This document shows, piece after piece, positions 44,940-54,084 of a stretch of DNA of 64,000 nucleotides (position 1 is the first letter of the stretch; every line of letters begins with the position of its first letter). The DNA is taken from positions 248,001 through 312,000 of the forward strand of contig MLAV02000003.1 of NCBI GenBank assembly GCA_001870995.2, in the 5' to 3' direction. This stretch comes from Chitinophaga sp. CB10. Lineage in GTDB: Bacteria; Bacteroidota; Bacteroidia; Chitinophagales; Chitinophagaceae. Made by a program: the position numbers and the translations under genes. Below the pieces are notes generated by a model. The model saw only the letters and a list, made by a program, of their open reading frames with translations, made no database searches and was not told the DNA's origin.

Positions 44940-46559
44940 TTATTCCTTTGAGGACAGGTGAACATTGAATGGAGGGGTCTGGTAATCCTTAGGCCGGTTC
45001 TCCGGCGTGATGGTGGTGTGATTGCCATCCCGGTGGGCAACATAACCGGGGGACATGATTTCCACCCCTGCCGCGTCAAATGCAATATGTATCTGCCGGT
45101 GCAGGTCGGAATAAATCACCGCCATTTTATTGGGCTGATCTGTATAAACATTCAGCTCATAGGCCACGGCAAAGTCGTTTAAAGCCGTCTGCAATACAAA
45201 CGGCGCCTTGTCTTTCAACAGGCCCTCCGTAGCCATGGCGGCTTTTAGCAGCAGGCCGTGCACCACATTCCAGGGCACGTCATACCCGATGGTAACGGTA
45301 GTATGGAGGATCAGGCCCAGTTCCTGTGAGGAGGTGGAGTAATTTATCGTATGCCCGTTCAGGATACTGGCGTTCGGCACCGTGATCTCTTCATTTTTGA
45401 TCGTCCGCAGGCGGGTTACCAATAAGGTTTTCTCAATCACATCCCCGGTAATATCGCCCAGTTTAATACGGTCCCCGATGCGGAAAGGGCGCATATACGT
45501 AATCACAAATCCGGCAATGATGTTGGAAATTGCCGAGGAGGAGCCCAGGGAAAAGAGGATACCCAGGAAAACGGAAACGCCCTGGAATACCTTGGAGTCC
45601 GAACCAGGCAGGTATGGGAATATCACCACAAACATAAAGGCGTACAGCAAAAACTTGATGCCGCTGGCGGTAGGCCGCGCCCAGTCCGCATAAAAGCCTT
45701 TGATCACCAGGTTGCCGTTCGCCACTTCTTTAGACAGGAATCCCACCAGCCGCACCAGCCCCCGGGTGATCAGGTAGATTACGATGATGGTTAATAATTT
45801 AGGGAGATATGCTACCGTCTTTGCCAGTACGGTTTTTAAAGGGTCGAGCGTCCAGTGAAGCAGCGTATCCGCCAACCCCTTCGTCCACGGGAAAATGCTG
45901 AATACGACAGGTAGCGTAAAGTACAGCACCAGGAGGATGACGGCTATCCGTATCATCCGCAGCACCGTAAAGGCAAATGCCAGCTGCCGGGAAGGGTTCA
46001 TAATGGCGTACCCGCTGAGGTGCAAGCCTTTAAAAAGGCGCTCTTTCCGCTTGATCAGCCGCATTTTTATCTTCCGGAAAACAAAATTTATCAAAATCAC
46101 GAGCCCGGTGAAGATGGCAATTACCAGGGCAAGCCACAGCAACCGGTATAGCAGCGCCTTCCAGCCAAATTCCTCCTGGTAGTTGCTGACGGCGTGGCCG
46201 ATCTGGCTTTTATTATACCTGGCAATGGAGTCCCTGGACTGGTGCAGGATGACCGAATCCCTGGCGGTAACGGAAAAGAGGATCACCTCGCCGTAGCTGA
46301 CATCCAGGTTGTCCTCATTGGGGGAAATAATCAGGGAATCAGGGCTGAACAGCGGGTTGTCCGCCAGCATCTTTATCTTCCGTTCAATCTGGGCGGCCCT
46401 TTCCGCCGGCGCCAGCGGTCCAATTTTATTGTAAATGAAAAACAGGGTGTCGCCAAAGGGTTTAACCGGCACACCCGGTTTCAAGTTATTAGCGGAGTCT
46501 GATTGTGCATAGCCGCTGAGTAGCAGGCAGCAACAGATGATGGAGCATAACAATCGCAT
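44940..46559 (-). CDS. MscS-family mechanosensitive channel
   Basis: 539 residues: signal peptide, a periplasmic N-terminal region (about 20-125), several transmembrane helices (about 135-160, 195-225, 250-275, 300-325) and the MscS pore helix and beta domain (LGSSSAISNIIAGFVITYMRPFRIGDRIKLGDITGDV). The C-terminal cytosolic alpha/beta domain follows. It should gate under membrane tension to relieve hypo-osmotic shock. Larger than E. coli MscS (286 aa) because of the N-terminal extension. It appears monocistronic. Confidence 0.92.
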   Translation of the reverse strand: MRLLCSIICCCLLLSGYAQSDSANNLKPGVPVKPFGDTLFFIYNKIGPLAPAERAAQIERKIKMLADNPLFSPDSLIISPNEDNLDVSYGEVILFSVTARDSVILHQSRDSIARYNKSQIGHAVSNYQEEFGWKALLYRLLWLALVIAIFTGLVILINFVFRKIKMRLIKRKERLFKGLHLSGYAIMNPSRQLAFAFTVLRMIRIAVILLVLYFTLPVVFSIFPWTKGLADTLLHWTLDPLKTVLAKTVAYLPKLLTIIVIYLITRGLVRLVGFLSKEVANGNLVIKGFYADWARPTASGIKFLLYAFMFVVIFPYLPGSDSKVFQGVSVFLGILFSLGSSSAISNIIAGFVITYMRPFRIGDRIKLGDITGDVIEKTLLVTRLRTIKNEEITVPNASILNGHTINYSTSSQELGLILHTTVTIGYDVPWNVVHGLLLKAAMATEGLLKDKAPFVLQTALNDFAVAYELNVYTDQPNKMAVIYSDLHRQIHIAFDAAGVEIMSPGYVAHRDGNHTTITPENRPKDYQTPPFNVHLSSKE

Positions 46560-46617
46560 TCCCGAACCTTTCTATTAAAATACGGAAAATTATCGACGTT
46601 AGACTCCGTTACCGGGG

Positions 46618-47070
46618 CTAGACCTTCCTACCCAGGTATTGCGTATAATCCGGCAAAATCACCTCATAATCCTGGTGCATCAGCGGGGAAGTCAGCAGAA
46701 AATCAGCAGTAGAGCGATTGTTCGCGATCGGAATGTTCCAAACCACGCCCAGTCGCAGCAATGCTTTGATATCCGGATCATGCGGCAACGCTTCCATCGG
46801 GTCCCAGAAGAAGATGATCACATCCAGCGCCCCTTCGGCCACCAGTGCGCCTATTTGCTGGTCGCCCCCCAGCGGGCCGCTCAGCAGTTTACGAACCGAT
46901 ACATCCAGCGCCTCTTCTATCAGCTTGCCGGTGGTGCCGGTGGCGTACAGTTCATGGCGACTCAATACCGTTTTGTTGTAGGTGGCCCACTCGATCAGCT
47001 CTGCCTTCTTGTGGTCGTGCGCGATTAACGCGATGCGTTTGCGTGCTTTAAGCGTTTTAACTGTTTGCAT
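46618..47070 (-). CDS. mgsA: Methylglyoxal synthase
   Basis: 150-residue enzyme converting dihydroxyacetone phosphate to methylglyoxal and phosphate, a bypass when phosphorylated sugars accumulate. The whole protein is one MGS-like domain: ALIAHDHKK, TGTTGKLIEE (phosphate binding), SGPLGGDQQIG (family signature), FFWDPMEALPHDPDIKALLR (catalytic Asp region) and NIPIANNRSTADF. Length and motifs are standard. Confidence 0.95.
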   Translation of the reverse strand: MQTVKTLKARKRIALIAHDHKKAELIEWATYNKTVLSRHELYATGTTGKLIEEALDVSVRKLLSGPLGGDQQIGALVAEGALDVIIFFWDPMEALPHDPDIKALLRLGVVWNIPIANNRSTADFLLTSPLMHQDYEVILPDYTQYLGRKV

Positions 47071-47217
47071 ATGTACCGCAAAAGTAATATAGGATGTGGA
47101 ATAAATAAATGTTGATTAAATGTAATATTATCCGGCGAATTGTTTTTGCCTATAATGATATTGTAAAATTCGATCCTAAAACGGGAATTCCCCCGGGGAA
47201 AACTCCCCTAAAAATGT

Positions 47218-47225
47218 TACCTTTG
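47218..47225 (+). promoter_or_regulatory. -7 promoter element of the Nfu gene
   Basis: TACCTTTG, exact TAnnTTTG, identical in core and flank (TACCTTTGTTGCG) to the feoA promoter. The predicted transcript start would be only about 13 nt before the ATG at 47245. Confidence 0.6.
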
Positions 47226-47244
47226 TTGCGTAAAATTGGATAAA

Positions 47245-47841
47245 ATGATTAAAACAGGAAATCCCATTATCAGCATATACACCGAAATGACGCCTAACCC
47301 GGAAACCATGAAGTTTGTGGCCAACAAACTCCTGTATCCTGGTAAAAGCATTGATTTTCCGGACGAAGCCAGCGCTAAACCTTCCCCGCTTGCAGTGGAG
47401 CTGTTCAGCTTCCCTTTCATCAGAGGGGTGTTTATCATGGCTAACTTTATCACCTTAACCAAAACTCCGGAAACGGATTGGAACGATATTATCCCTACAG
47501 TGAAAGCTTTCCTGAAAGAATACCTGGAGGATAACCGTCCCGTTGTTAATGAGGATGAAGTGGTGGTAACCAAAACTTCCGCCACCAACACCGTGAGCGC
47601 GGATGACAGCGATGTTGTTAAACGCATTAAGGAACTGCTCGAAAACTATGTGAAACCAGCCGTAGAAATGGATGGCGGCGCTATCCAGTTTAAAGACTAC
47701 AGCGAAGGTACGGTTACACTGATGTTGCAGGGTTCCTGCTCCGGCTGCCCTTCTTCCATGATCACGCTCAAAGCCGGTATCGAAGGCATGATGAAGCGTA
47801 TGATCCCCGAGGTGAAAGAAGTAGTGGCAGAAGCAGAATAA
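47245..47841 (+). CDS. NifU-like iron-sulfur carrier (Nfu)
   Basis: 198 residues from the ATG at 47245. The N-terminal Nfu_N domain (ISIYTEMTPNPETMKFVANK) is followed by a C-terminal NifU-type domain (about 110-195) with the cluster-binding CxxC in CSGCPSS. Such proteins deliver [4Fe-4S] clusters to apo-enzymes, which could include NadA in this window. It has its own -7 element and terminator. Confidence 0.93.
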   Translation: MIKTGNPIISIYTEMTPNPETMKFVANKLLYPGKSIDFPDEASAKPSPLAVELFSFPFIRGVFIMANFITLTKTPETDWNDIIPTVKAFLKEYLEDNRPVVNEDEVVVTKTSATNTVSADDSDVVKRIKELLENYVKPAVEMDGGAIQFKDYSEGTVTLMLQGSCSGCPSSMITLKAGIEGMMKRMIPEVKEVVAEAE

Positions 47842-47872
47842 GCCATAGTTGAGTGAATGATAGTGTTAAATG

Positions 47873-47906
47873 AAAGCACAGTCTTAGTGGCTGTGCTTTT
47901 TTCTTT
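47873..47906 (+). terminator. Terminator of the Nfu gene
   Basis: AAAGCACAG pairs with CTGTGCTTT around TCTTAGTGG, followed by TTTCTTT. Confidence 0.92.
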
Positions 47907-47948
47907 ATACCCGATTCAAATCTTTTTATACCCGATTTCAAAAAAGCA

Positions 47949-49643
47949 ATGAAAAAAATGAAAGGACTACTCGCCTGGATTTGCATCGCCGCCGCCCTGC
48001 CAACTGCGGCGCAAAAGAAAAAAACCGACAGCACCGTTGCCGTCATTACCTACGGATTTGTAAACAACGGCAAGCCTTCCGGCGGCGAAGGCCTCCGCAT
48101 GGCGGTTGATCACGACCGCGTTCACATCCTGCCGGGCGGAAAAGCGCAAAAAGAGCAGCAATACCTGGATTATAACAATAAAACCACCCTCCAGGTCCTC
48201 GCCCTGCCCAACGGGGAAGTATATACGCTGCAAAAGCCGTTTGCCGAACATCCCCAGCCGGAACTCCTGCCGGATACCGCCACCATCCTGGGTATCCCCT
48301 GTAAAAAAGCCAAACTCTTTGTGCGTTCCAATACCATCGAAGTATGGTACACCAACGCGCTGAAAATAAAAGGTACGCCTACCCTCAGCTACGGGCCGGA
48401 CCTCGGCCTCGTACTGCGCATCGTCCGCAATGGTAACAGCGAAACCATCGCCCGCAAGATCGAATACCGCAAGGTAACCCCGGAAGAGCTGGCATGGCCC
48501 GCCAATAAAGGCAATGTAGTCAATGACGCAGCTTACATGCGCGCCGTGATCGACAGCCGCTACACCACCCTGCCAATCTTCGAACAGGAGCAGATCAGCT
48601 GGGGCAACAATACGCCCAACCCGGAAGGCGACCAGCTCAATAAAACGTATCACTACGCCGGCGGCACCATCATCCTCAAAAAAGTAAAACTCCCTGAATG
48701 GAAAAAAGGCTATAACCTGTTTGCAGAACTGGTGCAGTATTCCAACGGGGATGCCTACGACCGCACCGGCTCCGTATTCATGATTCCCGCAGGTACGGAT
48801 ACCACCTTCCTGGACGGACTCAAAAAAGGCGCTGCCGCGCTGCCCGTCTACCACGCCCGCAACGGCAAGGCCTACCAGGGAATGGTAAAAACGCCTTCTT
48901 TCACCCCTCCGCTGGAAATCATCCGCTTCTTTACCCCGTTTGGCGTACGCCAGTTTAACAACCAGGTGCAGATACAGGGTTACCACTGGGCGGACTCCGT
49001 CATCTACAAACAGGATATCACCGAGCTTTCCAGCGCCCTGCAGGGCGAAGTATGGCTGGGCGTGTACATCGGCAACTACGATAAAGGCGGCCATAAAGTA
49101 AGCCTCGCATTTAAATATTATCCGGGTTACGACGATGAGGAACAGGGAGCCGGCACTAACTGGGTAATGCCGGTGTTTAACACCACCAATGTGATGGAAA
49201 TGGCCGGACAGGAATATGCCACCCTATTCGATAAGGATTCTCTGACCGTGACGGTTGATGTCCCGCAGGGCATAAAAAAACTACAACTCCGCTACCTTAC
49301 CACCGGCCACGGCGGCTGGGGCGGCGGCGATGAGTTCAATCCCAAACAGAACGAAATTTTTGTGGATAACCAGCGGGTGTATCACTTCATCCCATGGCGC
49401 ACGGATTGCGCTACCTACCGTTATTCCAACCCGGCCTCCGGCAACTTCGGCAACGGGCTGTCCTCTTCGGACCTGAGCCGCTCCAACTGGTGCCCGGGAA
49501 CCCTTACCACGCCGGTGTTCATCAACCTGCCGGATGTAAAACCGGGCAGGCATACCTTCAAAGTGGCCATCCCGCAAGGGGCGCCGGCCGGTACCAGCCA
49601 GAGCTTCTGGAACGTATCCGGTACCCTCCTGGGAGAAAAATAA
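47949..49643 (+). CDS. PNGase F-type peptide-N-glycosidase with N-terminal extension
   Basis: 564 residues with a signal peptide. Residues about 210-560 match the two jelly-roll domains of PNGase F, which removes N-glycans by cleaving the GlcNAc-Asn bond: PFGVRQFNNQVQIQGYHWAD, LTTGHGGWGGGDEFNPKQNE (with acidic active-site candidates), and WRTDCATYRYSNPASGNFGN followed by SSSDLSRSNWCPG. The first about 200 residues are extra compared with the classical enzyme and look like a GLPGLI/DUF4412-type beta domain (LGIPCKKAKLF, IEVWYTNALKI). It is followed by a terminator, separate from pnuC. Confidence 0.88.
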   Translation: MKKMKGLLAWICIAAALPTAAQKKKTDSTVAVITYGFVNNGKPSGGEGLRMAVDHDRVHILPGGKAQKEQQYLDYNNKTTLQVLALPNGEVYTLQKPFAEHPQPELLPDTATILGIPCKKAKLFVRSNTIEVWYTNALKIKGTPTLSYGPDLGLVLRIVRNGNSETIARKIEYRKVTPEELAWPANKGNVVNDAAYMRAVIDSRYTTLPIFEQEQISWGNNTPNPEGDQLNKTYHYAGGTIILKKVKLPEWKKGYNLFAELVQYSNGDAYDRTGSVFMIPAGTDTTFLDGLKKGAAALPVYHARNGKAYQGMVKTPSFTPPLEIIRFFTPFGVRQFNNQVQIQGYHWADSVIYKQDITELSSALQGEVWLGVYIGNYDKGGHKVSLAFKYYPGYDDEEQGAGTNWVMPVFNTTNVMEMAGQEYATLFDKDSLTVTVDVPQGIKKLQLRYLTTGHGGWGGGDEFNPKQNEIFVDNQRVYHFIPWRTDCATYRYSNPASGNFGNGLSSSDLSRSNWCPGTLTTPVFINLPDVKPGRHTFKVAIPQGAPAGTSQSFWNVSGTLLGEK

Positions 49644-49650
49644 TTACACG

Positions 49651-49685
49651 ATGGAAGCCGTAACCATGCGGCTTCCATATTTTCG
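49651..49685 (+). terminator. Terminator of the PNGase F-like gene
   Basis: ATGGAAGCCG pairs with CGGCTTCCAT (10 bp) around TAACCATG, followed by ATTTTCGTTTT. An upstream in-frame ATG for pnuC lies within the stem and is rejected for that reason. Confidence 0.9.
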
Positions 49686-49701
49686 TTTTAATTTTAACCC
49701 C

Positions 49702-50328
49702 ATGAACGAAATATACCAGGGCCTGCTGAACGGATTTCACGAGATGACGACCTTAGAGATCATCGCCGTATTTTTTGCCGTATTGTCCGTCATCTTCCAG
49801 AAAAAAAATAATATTCTCGTATATCCGACGGGGTTAGTCAGCACTGGTATTTACGTCTACCTGCTCTCCCATTCCCACTTCAAACTATATGCAGAGGCCG
49901 CGCTCAACGCGTATTACTTCGTCATGAGCGTATATGGCTGGATTTACTGGGCCCGCCGCAAAGGAGCGTCGCAGGAGCCGGTAAAGATTAGCTTCAGCTC
50001 CGCCCACACCATGGGCGTCGCTATCGGCATCGCGGCGGTGGGCTGGGCGGTTTTCTACATCCTCCTGGCAAAATTTTCAGACTCCACCACTCCTGTTGTC
50101 GACAGCTTCGTTTCCGCCACGGCCTGCGCCGGCATGTGGCTGCTGGCCAAACGCAAGGTGGAAAACTGGATATTGTTGAATATTTCCAACCTCGTAGCAA
50201 TTCCGCTGTTATTTTATAAACACCTCTACCTCACCTCGCTCCTGACGATTTTCTTATTCATCATCGCCATTTTCGGCTACATCAGCTGGAGAAAAGAAGG
50301 TTTGGCAAACGAAAGCGCACACGCATGA
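49702..50328 (+). CDS. pnuC: Nicotinamide riboside transporter PnuC
   Basis: 208 residues from the ATG at 49702. Seven-helix facilitator with the family motifs YPTGLVSTGIYVYLL, YYFVMSVYGWIYW and a C-terminal WILLNISNLVAIPLLFYK region. Pairing with a NadR-type kinase four bases downstream (overlapping ATGA) points to nicotinamide riboside rather than thiamine as the substrate: the kinase traps it as the mononucleotide after uptake. Confidence 0.93.
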   Translation: MNEIYQGLLNGFHEMTTLEIIAVFFAVLSVIFQKKNNILVYPTGLVSTGIYVYLLSHSHFKLYAEAALNAYYFVMSVYGWIYWARRKGASQEPVKISFSSAHTMGVAIGIAAVGWAVFYILLAKFSDSTTPVVDSFVSATACAGMWLLAKRKVENWILLNISNLVAIPLLFYKHLYLTSLLTIFLFIIAIFGYISWRKEGLANESAHA

Positions 50329-50846
50329 AGAAAGTAGTAGTAATAGGCCCGGAGTCCACCGGCAAAAGTACTTTAAGTGAGATGCTGGCTACGCGTTTCC
50401 ATACCGTATGGACTCCCGAATATGCCCGCGAATACATAGAGCGGCTAAACAGGCCTTACGAAAAGGACGACCTGTTAAAAATCGCCGAAGGGCAGCTGGC
50501 GCTGGAACAGCAGCAGCGGGCAAAGGCCGCGGATGTGCTGATTTGCGATACGGATCTCTATGTCATAAAAGTTTGGAGCGAACATAAGTACGGGGATTGC
50601 GATAACCGCATCCTGGGGATGATCGCGCAGCAGCAGTGCGACCTGTATCTCCTCACCAACATCGATCTCCCCTGGGAGGAAGATCCCCAGCGGGAACACC
50701 CTGAACCGGAAATGCGCCGTTATTTCTACAATATCTACCGGGATATAGTCGTTCAATCCGGCGTTCCGTTTGCGGATATCAGCGGCAGTTATGCGGAAAG
50801 GGAGGCCATTGCCGCCGCCGCTGTGGAAAAGCTCCTGGAAGGTTAA
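50325..50846 (+). CDS. NadR-type ribosylnicotinamide kinase (AAA ATPase domain)
   Basis: 173 residues consisting only of the P-loop kinase domain of NadR: GPESTGKST (Walker A, residues 8-16), VWTPEYAREYIE, ICDTDLYVIKVWS and a lid region DLPWEEDPQREHPE. It phosphorylates nicotinamide riboside to NMN. The adenylyltransferase and DNA-binding domains of full NadR are absent. Overlaps pnuC by 4 bp, so the pair is translationally coupled. Confidence 0.92.
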   Translation: MKKVVVIGPESTGKSTLSEMLATRFHTVWTPEYAREYIERLNRPYEKDDLLKIAEGQLALEQQQRAKAADVLICDTDLYVIKVWSEHKYGDCDNRILGMIAQQQCDLYLLTNIDLPWEEDPQREHPEPEMRRYFYNIYRDIVVQSGVPFADISGSYAEREAIAAAAVEKLLEG

Positions 50847-51581
50847 TTATTTTTCTTTTACTGATTTACCGGCGCCGGTCACCAGTTCGGCAATGTCCGG
50901 ATCGGGTGCAATGTTGCGCATCTGGACGAGTATCTTGCGCTGGCGGTAGGCGGTAATCCTGGCAGGCGGCACTACCGTGTATTTGACAGGGTTAGGAAGC
51001 GCCGCGGTAATCATAGCCGCTTCCTCGCGGTTGAGTTGCGCCGCCGGCTTGTGGTAGTATTCCTGTGCGGCGGACTCAAAGCCGAAGATGCCTTCCCCTG
51101 TTTCGGCCACATTGAGGTACACTTCCAGTATCCGTTGCTTTCCCCAAATCTTTTCAATCATAAAGGTGAAGTACACTTCCAGCCCCTTGCGGACCCAACT
51201 TCTCCCCTGCCATAAAAAAACATTTTTGGCCACTTGCTGACTGATGGTACTGGCGCCGCGGATTTTCTTACTCTTAGCATTGTGCTTCATCGCCTTTTCG
51301 ATGGACTTAAAATCGAACCCGTCATGGTCGGTGAAGAGCTGATCCTCGCTGGCAATAACGGCCAGCTTGGCATGCTGGGAAATCTCGTCGTAACCGGCCC
51401 AGCTTTTGTGAAGCTTTTTATCGGTTCCCCAGAGGCTGAACCAACTGGAGATTTGCGTGAGCGTAATAGGGGGATTCACCCACTTCGTAATAATGATATA
51501 GGCAAATTGGGCAATAATTAAAACTAAAAGCACTCTCTTCAATCTCCTCCACATTCTCGGAACAATTCCTTTAAGCTTCAT
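50847..51581 (-). CDS. mtgA: Monofunctional peptidoglycan glycosyltransferase MtgA
   Basis: 244 residues: an N-terminal transmembrane helix (about 15-33) then a GT51 domain that polymerises lipid II into glycan chains. GT51 motifs are clear: VIASEDQLFTDHDGFD (catalytic Glu), GASTISQQVAKNVFLWQGRSW, IEKIWGKQRILEVYLNVAETGEGIFG, and AAMITAALPNP. No transpeptidase domain. Its stop abuts the kinase stop on the other strand. Confidence 0.94.
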   Translation of the reverse strand: MKLKGIVPRMWRRLKRVLLVLIIAQFAYIIITKWVNPPITLTQISSWFSLWGTDKKLHKSWAGYDEISQHAKLAVIASEDQLFTDHDGFDFKSIEKAMKHNAKSKKIRGASTISQQVAKNVFLWQGRSWVRKGLEVYFTFMIEKIWGKQRILEVYLNVAETGEGIFGFESAAQEYYHKPAAQLNREEAAMITAALPNPVKYTVVPPARITAYRQRKILVQMRNIAPDPDIAELVTGAGKSVKEK

Positions 51582-51652
51582 CCAAGTAGGTTTAGAAAAA
51601 TCGGCCGAAAGTTAGTAAGATAATTTGACATCCATTTTCGTTAAATTTGAAT

Positions 51653-52270
51653 ATGCTTTTACAAGTTCACCCAGATAACCCGAATCCCCGCAACATCAAA
51701 ACGATTGTTGAATGCCTGAAAGATGGCGGGGTGATTATCTATCCGACGGATACCGTGTATGGTCTGGGCTGCGATATCACGCAGCAGAAGGCCATCGAGC
51801 GGGTAGCGCGTATCAAGCAGATCGATCCGAAGAAGGCCAATTTCTCCTTTATCTGTTACGACCTGAGTCATTTATCAGACTACGCAAAAAGTGTGGACAC
51901 GCCCATTTTCCGTATGCTGAAAAAGGCTTTGCCGGGCCCTTATACGTTCATCCTGCCAGCCAGCAAACTGGTGCCCAAACTCCTGAAAACCAAAAAGGAT
52001 ACGGTGGGTATCAGGGTGCCGGATAACAATATTTGTCGTACCATCGTGAAGGAGCTGGACAATCCGATCATGAGCACCACCCTCCCGATCGATTACTACG
52101 TGGAAGAATATACGGACCCGGAGGTGATCTACGAGAAGTTCGGGAAACAGGTGGATATCGTCGTGGACGGCGGCCCTGGCGGTATGGGATTTTCCACCGT
52201 GGTCGACTGTACCGGCGATGCGCCGGAGCTGATCCGTGAAGGTATCGGGAGTTATGAGGCGATCGCCTGA
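51653..52270 (+). CDS. L-threonylcarbamoyladenylate synthase (Sua5/YciO/YrdC family)
   Basis: 205 residues from the ATG at 51653. The YrdC domain (about 12-195) makes threonylcarbamoyl-AMP, the precursor for t6A37 in tRNA. Motifs: GGVIIYPTDTVYGLGCD, IKQIDPKKANFSFICYDLS, PGPYTFILPAS, VGIRVPDN and PIMSTTLP. No C-terminal Sua5 domain, so it is the short TsaC/YciO-like form; YciO-type paralogues cannot be excluded. A TAAATTTG sits only 3 bp before the ATG, so a very short leader is possible. Confidence 0.9.
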   Translation: MLLQVHPDNPNPRNIKTIVECLKDGGVIIYPTDTVYGLGCDITQQKAIERVARIKQIDPKKANFSFICYDLSHLSDYAKSVDTPIFRMLKKALPGPYTFILPASKLVPKLLKTKKDTVGIRVPDNNICRTIVKELDNPIMSTTLPIDYYVEEYTDPEVIYEKFGKQVDIVVDGGPGGMGFSTVVDCTGDAPELIREGIGSYEAIA

Positions 52271-52433
52271 TTTTTTAGGGGGGAGAGAATCAAGGCCGCA
52301 CGGCAGCAGCGCCCCGGCCTCCGCAACAATGCCCGCCCCGGCACATCGATTCGCCGGCGCCCCGCAACACGGCAACAGCCCTCCTTACCCTCGATGAATA
52401 CGCCCGCTGCCACGCAACAAAATATTTTATGAG

Positions 52434-52724
52434 ATGAAAGGACCCAACAAAGTGAAAAGCCTCGCCTTAAGCCTCCTGCTGCTCGCCGCCGGTCATATCG
52501 CCTTTGGCCAGGGATTCAAACTGAAACCGGTGCACATCCTCCCGCCCGCGCCTAAGACCGCTGAAAAAAAGCCGGCCCCGCTGCCGCCTAATCTCTATTA
52601 CAACCAGTGTTTCGGGTTTTTCTGCAAGCAGGAATGGAAAGTCCAGCAACGCACGGGGCTGCCGGTAAAAATCCGCCTGGGCGATTACTCCACCACGCAA
52701 CGTATTGAAAATAAGCCGTATTGA
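52434..52724 (+). CDS. Small secreted hypothetical protein, 96 aa
   Basis: Signal peptide (VKSLALSLLLLAAGHIAFGQ), then a proline/lysine-rich mature segment (PPAPKTAEKKPAPLPPNL) and a C-terminus with a CFGFFCKQEWKVQQ segment holding two cysteines. Family unrecognised. Followed by two hairpins in the convergent intergenic space. Confidence 0.65.
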   Translation: MKGPNKVKSLALSLLLLAAGHIAFGQGFKLKPVHILPPAPKTAEKKPAPLPPNLYYNQCFGFFCKQEWKVQQRTGLPVKIRLGDYSTTQRIENKPY

Positions 52725-52756
52725 CTTTGTCAATTATTTTTAATTGACGAAGTCAA
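52721..52756. repeat. Inverted repeat overlapping the stop of the 96-aa gene
   Basis: TTGACTTTGTCAATTA and TAATTGACGAAGTCAA form a 16-bp stem with one mismatch around TTTT. The TGA stop is within the left arm. It may be a termination or transcript-stability element. Confidence 0.75.
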
Positions 52757-52771
52757 CAATCTAAAACGGCA

Positions 52772-52802
52772 TAAAAAAATCCCGCCGGAGCGGGACTTTT
52801 TT
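52772..52802. terminator. Bidirectional terminator between the 96-aa gene and the C1 peptidase gene
   Basis: A run of A, TCCCGC, tetraloop CGGA, GCGGGA, then TTTTTT variants on both strands. Confidence 0.9.
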
Positions 52803-52841
52803 ATGGGAAATATCTTACTCAAACAAAGCCGGTATAGGACC

Positions 52842-53987
52842 TTATTTAATTCCCAGCTTCTTTGCGATATCGGCAGGCAAAGCCTTTTTGTTGACCATGT
52901 AGCAGGTAGTTTTGTACTGGAAGTAAGGCAGGGAAGCGTAGAAATAACCCTGTCCGAAGTTGTCAGTACCCCATGAGTTTTTCACACGGAAGTATTTTTT
53001 ACCTGTCTGGTCTTTTACCAGTCCTACGATATGCATGCCGTGGTCGTCCTGGGTTTCGAAGTTATCGAAAGCCTCCTGACGTACTTCAGCAGTAATATTT
53101 TTTTCCTGGATAGGTTGCAGGAATGCGTTTTTCCTTTCTTCAGGCGTCATATCAGCCCAGTCTTTTTCCGGAACGATGGCCAGGCCGTCTTTGAAGTTGA
53201 AACCTTTTTCGCTCACATCCGCCGCCCAGGCGATGGTGTAACCGTTGGTCAGCGCGTGTTCAGCGATAGTGGTGAAATCAGCCAGGTTTACGTTGTACAC
53301 TTTTTCCCAGTTCCAGTTGTCCGGTACTTCCAGCACAAACTGTGAATTGTACGGGTGGTGGATAAAGGAAGAGATGTAGATATAATCATCGGCATTCAGG
53401 CCCAGTTCTTTTGCGAAGGACTGCGGCGTGTATTGTTTGCCGTTATACTCGAATTTGGCAGGCGCTTCGCCCATGTAAGCATTCAGGATGCCTTCGTAGG
53501 CTTTTTTCCAATCCGGGTTGATGGTACCGTTGGAAGCGCCGATTTTGGTTACCAGGCCTTCCAGCAGGCTAACCATTTCAGCGTGGTTATAGGTTTTCTG
53601 ACGGTTGCCATCATATGCGCTTTGCGGTACCAGTCCGTACTCGCGGAGGCAGAGGATATCATCCGGGAATCCGCCGCCTTCGCCGAAGTTGGCTTTACCA
53701 TGCATGCGAACGTAGTTGGCGGCTTTTAATGGATACATGTTGCGTACTACGTACATTTCGCTCAGGTTCACTCCCTTGCCCTTGCCGGCGCGCAGCGCTT
53801 CGGACTCCAGGAAGGACATGCCGGAGAAAGACCAGCAGGTACCGGTTCTGCCCTGGTTTTGTACGTCAAAGGCATCCATGTTCTTAATGGTGGTAAACTC
53901 AAGTTTGCTACCCTGTATGTTGGTGGTGGTTTGTGCAAATGCAGCCGTAGAGCAGAGCATTACGGCGCCTAACATCCAATTCTTCAT
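52842..53987 (-). CDS. C1-family (aminopeptidase C/bleomycin hydrolase-like) peptidase, exported
   Basis: 381 residues from the ATG at 53987, which begins a signal peptide (MKNWMLGAVMLCSTAAFAQ); the longer ORF is rejected. The papain-like triad is visible: C51 in RTGTCWSFS, His in DDHGMHIVG (near 318) and Asn in VKNSWGTDN (near 336). The C1B group is mostly cytosolic, so the signal peptide makes this a periplasmic or secreted version, a form seen in other Bacteroidota. Monocistronic. Confidence 0.92.
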   Translation of the reverse strand: MKNWMLGAVMLCSTAAFAQTTTNIQGSKLEFTTIKNMDAFDVQNQGRTGTCWSFSGMSFLESEALRAGKGKGVNLSEMYVVRNMYPLKAANYVRMHGKANFGEGGGFPDDILCLREYGLVPQSAYDGNRQKTYNHAEMVSLLEGLVTKIGASNGTINPDWKKAYEGILNAYMGEAPAKFEYNGKQYTPQSFAKELGLNADDYIYISSFIHHPYNSQFVLEVPDNWNWEKVYNVNLADFTTIAEHALTNGYTIAWAADVSEKGFNFKDGLAIVPEKDWADMTPEERKNAFLQPIQEKNITAEVRQEAFDNFETQDDHGMHIVGLVKDQTGKKYFRVKNSWGTDNFGQGYFYASLPYFQYKTTCYMVNKKALPADIAKKLGIK

Positions 53988-54084
53988 GTGGTTAGATTCT
54001 GTGTATTTTTGTAACAAAGGGCCAAATATAAGGGAAACGGCCTTCTTTGCCGACGAAAAGTTTGATGAGCGGAGGGGAAGCTGT

